Positions 62,405 to 64,000 of a stretch of DNA of 64,000 nucleotides are shown here, in pieces. Numbering within the stretch: position 1 is the stretch's first letter; every line of letters begins with the position of its first letter. Origin of the DNA: Sphingobium bisphenolivorans (GTDB lineage Bacteria > Pseudomonadota > Alphaproteobacteria > Sphingomonadales > Sphingomonadaceae); the NCBI RefSeq assembly GCF_000412635.1, contig NZ_ASTG01000017.1, positions 62,001 through 126,000 on the forward strand, in the 5' to 3' direction. The position numbers and the translations under genes were made by a program. The notes under the pieces were generated by a model that did not search any database, was not told the origin of the DNA, and saw only the letters and a list, made by a program, of their open reading frames with translations.

Positions 62405-64000
62405 ATGATAATGGACCAGAGCCTACCCGAACCGCTGGAGCGATGGTTCAGCCAGCGCGACTGGCGGCCGCGCCGTCATCAGCTGGAGATGCTGGAGGCG
62501 GCAAGGCGCGGGGATCACACCTTGCTGGTCGCGCCGACCGGGGCGGGCAAGACATTGGCAGGCTTTCTCGCCACGCTTGCCGACCTGATCGATAATCCCG
62601 CCGAGGGACTGCACACCCTTTATGTGTCGCCGCTCAAGGCGCTGGCGGTGGACGTGCGCCGCAATCTCCTCACGCCGATCGAGGAAATGGATCTGCCGAT
62701 CCGGGTCGAAACGCGGACCGGGGACACTCCTTCCGATCGCAAGGCAAGGCAGCGCGCGAGGCCGCCGCAGATATTGCTGACGACGCCCGAATCGCTTTCG
62801 CTGCTGCTCAGCTATCCGGACAGCTTCCTGCTGTTCGCGAATTGCAAGACCGTCATCATCGACGAAGTTCACGCCTTCGCCACGCAGAAGCGAGGCGACC
62901 TGCTGAGCCTCTGCCTGTCGCGTCTTCAGGCGATCAATCCGGAACTGCGCAGGGTCGCTCTGTCCGCCACCGTCGCGGATATAGACGCCTATCGCGCCTG
63001 GCTCGCGCCGGACGGAGATATCAATGCCGTGACGCCGGTCATCGGCGAACAGGGCGCGGAGCCGAACGTCGCCATCCTGATCCCCGAAGGCCGCATCCCG
63101 TGGTCCGGCCATAGCGGCAAATATGCGGCGCGGCAGGTAATGGAGGAGATCGAGCGGCGGCAGACCACGCTGGTCTTTTGCAACACGCGGGGGCTGGCGG
63201 AACTGATCTTCCAGGAACTTTGGTCGGTGAATGAGGCGAACCTGCCGATCGCCATTCATCATGGCAGCCTGTCCATCGAGGCACGGCGCAAGGTGGAGGC
63301 GGCGATGGCGGACGGCCGCCTGCGTGCGCTTGTCGCGACCGCCAGCCTCGATCTGGGTGTCGATTGGGGCAATGTCGATTGCGTGATACAGATGGGCGCG
63401 CCGAAGGGGTCGTCGCGCCTGCTCCAGCGCATCGGCCGCGCCAATCACCGGCTCGACTGTCCGAGCGAGGCCATCCTGATCCCCGGCAACCGCTTCGAAT
63501 ATCTCGAAGCGCGCGCCGCTCTGGATGCGGTGGAGGAGGGGGAACGGGACGCCGACGATTTCCGGCCGGGCAGCCTCGACGTCCTCGCCCAGCATGTGAT
63601 GGGCCTCGCCTGCGCCGCACCGTTCCGCGCGGCGGAGTTGCTGGCGGAGGTTCGGTCTTCCACGCCCTATAGCGGACTTACCGAAGAGGCGTTCGCCAAT
63701 GTCCTGCACTTCATCGAAGGCGGCGGCTATGCGCTGCGCGCCTATGACAGGTTCAGGCGGCTGACCCATGATCCGGACGGCACATGGCGCGTCTCCCACC
63801 CCCGCTTCATCCAGCAGCATCGGCTGAATGCGGGCATCATCGTCGATCAGCCGGCGCTTGGCGTGCGCTTCAACAATGGGCGAAAGCTCGGCACGGTGGA
63901 GGAGGGGTTCGCCGCCACGCTGCGGCCGGGCGACAGTTTCTTCTTCTCCGGCATGGCGCTGGAGGTGGTGCGGATGGATACCACCGACCTCATCGTGCGC
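62405..64000 (+). CDS. Ligase-associated DEXH box helicase (3' truncated by window)
   Basis: An Lhr-like superfamily 2 helicase, open to the window end (about 532 residues visible). Start at 62405 or the ATG two codons later. Motif I is APTGAGKTLAGF (near residue 43), motif II IIDEVHAF, motif III LSATV, motif VI QRIGRANHR. The family is named for clustering with an ATP-dependent ligase and PdeM; a pdeM gene lies at 28.5 kb but not adjacent. The missing end prevents full domain assignment. Confidence 0.92.
   Translation, partial: MIMDQSLPEPLERWFSQRDWRPRRHQLEMLEAARRGDHTLLVAPTGAGKTLAGFLATLADLIDNPAEGLHTLYVSPLKALAVDVRRNLLTPIEEMDLPIRVETRTGDTPSDRKARQRARPPQILLTTPESLSLLLSYPDSFLLFANCKTVIIDEVHAFATQKRGDLLSLCLSRLQAINPELRRVALSATVADIDAYRAWLAPDGDINAVTPVIGEQGAEPNVAILIPEGRIPWSGHSGKYAARQVMEEIERRQTTLVFCNTRGLAELIFQELWSVNEANLPIAIHHGSLSIEARRKVEAAMADGRLRALVATASLDLGVDWGNVDCVIQMGAPKGSSRLLQRIGRANHRLDCPSEAILIPGNRFEYLEARAALDAVEEGERDADDFRPGSLDVLAQHVMGLACAAPFRAAELLAEVRSSTPYSGLTEEAFANVLHFIEGGGYALRAYDRFRRLTHDPDGTWRVSHPRFIQQHRLNAGIIVDQPALGVRFNNGRKLGTVEEGFAATLRPGDSFFFSGMALEVVRMDTTDLIVR

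Noticed and set aside
62423..63820. 465-codon minus-strand ORF opposite the DEXH helicase
   Set aside because: The plus-strand frame has clear helicase motifs and is open to the window end; the antisense ORF has none.
1..64000. CRISPR arrays, tRNA or rRNA genes, insertion sequences, prophage genes
   Set aside because: None seen by eye on either strand; gaps are short and gene content is core. A tRNA scan was not possible.

Overview
This 64 kb window is a high-GC alphaproteobacterial chromosome segment. It is most likely from a sphingomonad (Sphingobium/Sphingomonas type). That placement is inferred from gene content and order: the hemE/PpsR origin region, MipZ, and DUF1491, DUF3576 and DUF6489 family proteins. 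Almost everything is core genome. I see no insertion sequence, prophage, CRISPR array, tRNA or rRNA. The first gene (glnD) and last gene (a ligase-associated helicase) run off the window.

Layout. 1-5.1 kb: glnD, a palindromic repeat, then the minus-strand set xth-ribA-ykuD. 5.3-12.4 kb: lolA, ftsK, a DMT transporter, ispG and a FadL-type porin, all minus strand. Two related small-RNA candidates lie in the only two gene-free stretches above 300 bases: ftsK-lolA (5993-6538) and pmm-fadL (12441-12759). 12.7-18.1 kb: phosphomannomutase, a membrane J-domain protein overlapping mipZ, panC, then hemJ and hemE. 17859-18146 is the probable chromosome origin, with DnaA boxes and dense GANTC sites. 18.1-25.2 kb: ppsR-maf-aroE-coaE-dnaQ, then hpf, ptsN, a thioesterase, a DUF1491 protein, a SleB hydrolase and mmcB. 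25.2-34.4 kb: ankyrin protein, SCO1, YcgN, a metallopeptidase, trhO, pdeM, a large TonB-dependent receptor, a YggS protein, a ThiE-like protein and an outer-membrane-type protein. 34.6-45.2 kb: DUF3576 lipoprotein, leuS-lptE-holA, msrB, a class A PBP, an aspartyl protease, rho and terC. 45.3-55.6 kb: quinone oxidoreductase and dienelactone hydrolase, then mnmE-mnmG-rsmG-parA-parB with three parS sites, and pepN. 55.6-64 kb: an Mla-type lipid transport operon (STAS-MlaE, MlaF, MlaD, auxiliary lipoprotein), a HAD hydrolase, a hydroxyacid dehydrogenase, a trans-sulfuration PLP enzyme and the DEXH helicase.

How it fits together. The window carries much of the machinery that starts, segregates and divides the chromosome: oriC, MipZ, ParA/ParB with parS about 31-33 kb from the origin, FtsK, HolA and DnaQ. 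It also carries an envelope-building set: LolA, LptE, Mla, PBP, SleB, YkuD, FadL and a TonB receptor. The least ordinary element is the pair of minus-strand RNAs of about 130 nt. They share a 29-nt identical core containing a CCUCUCCU anti-Shine-Dalgarno-like motif. Their flanking stems differ in sequence but stay paired, and each ends in a UUCG-capped intrinsic terminator. Other points to check are an apparent one-base frameshift at the end of mlaF, a possible frameshifted 57-residue gene upstream of xth, and a terminator-like hairpin touching the ispG start codon.
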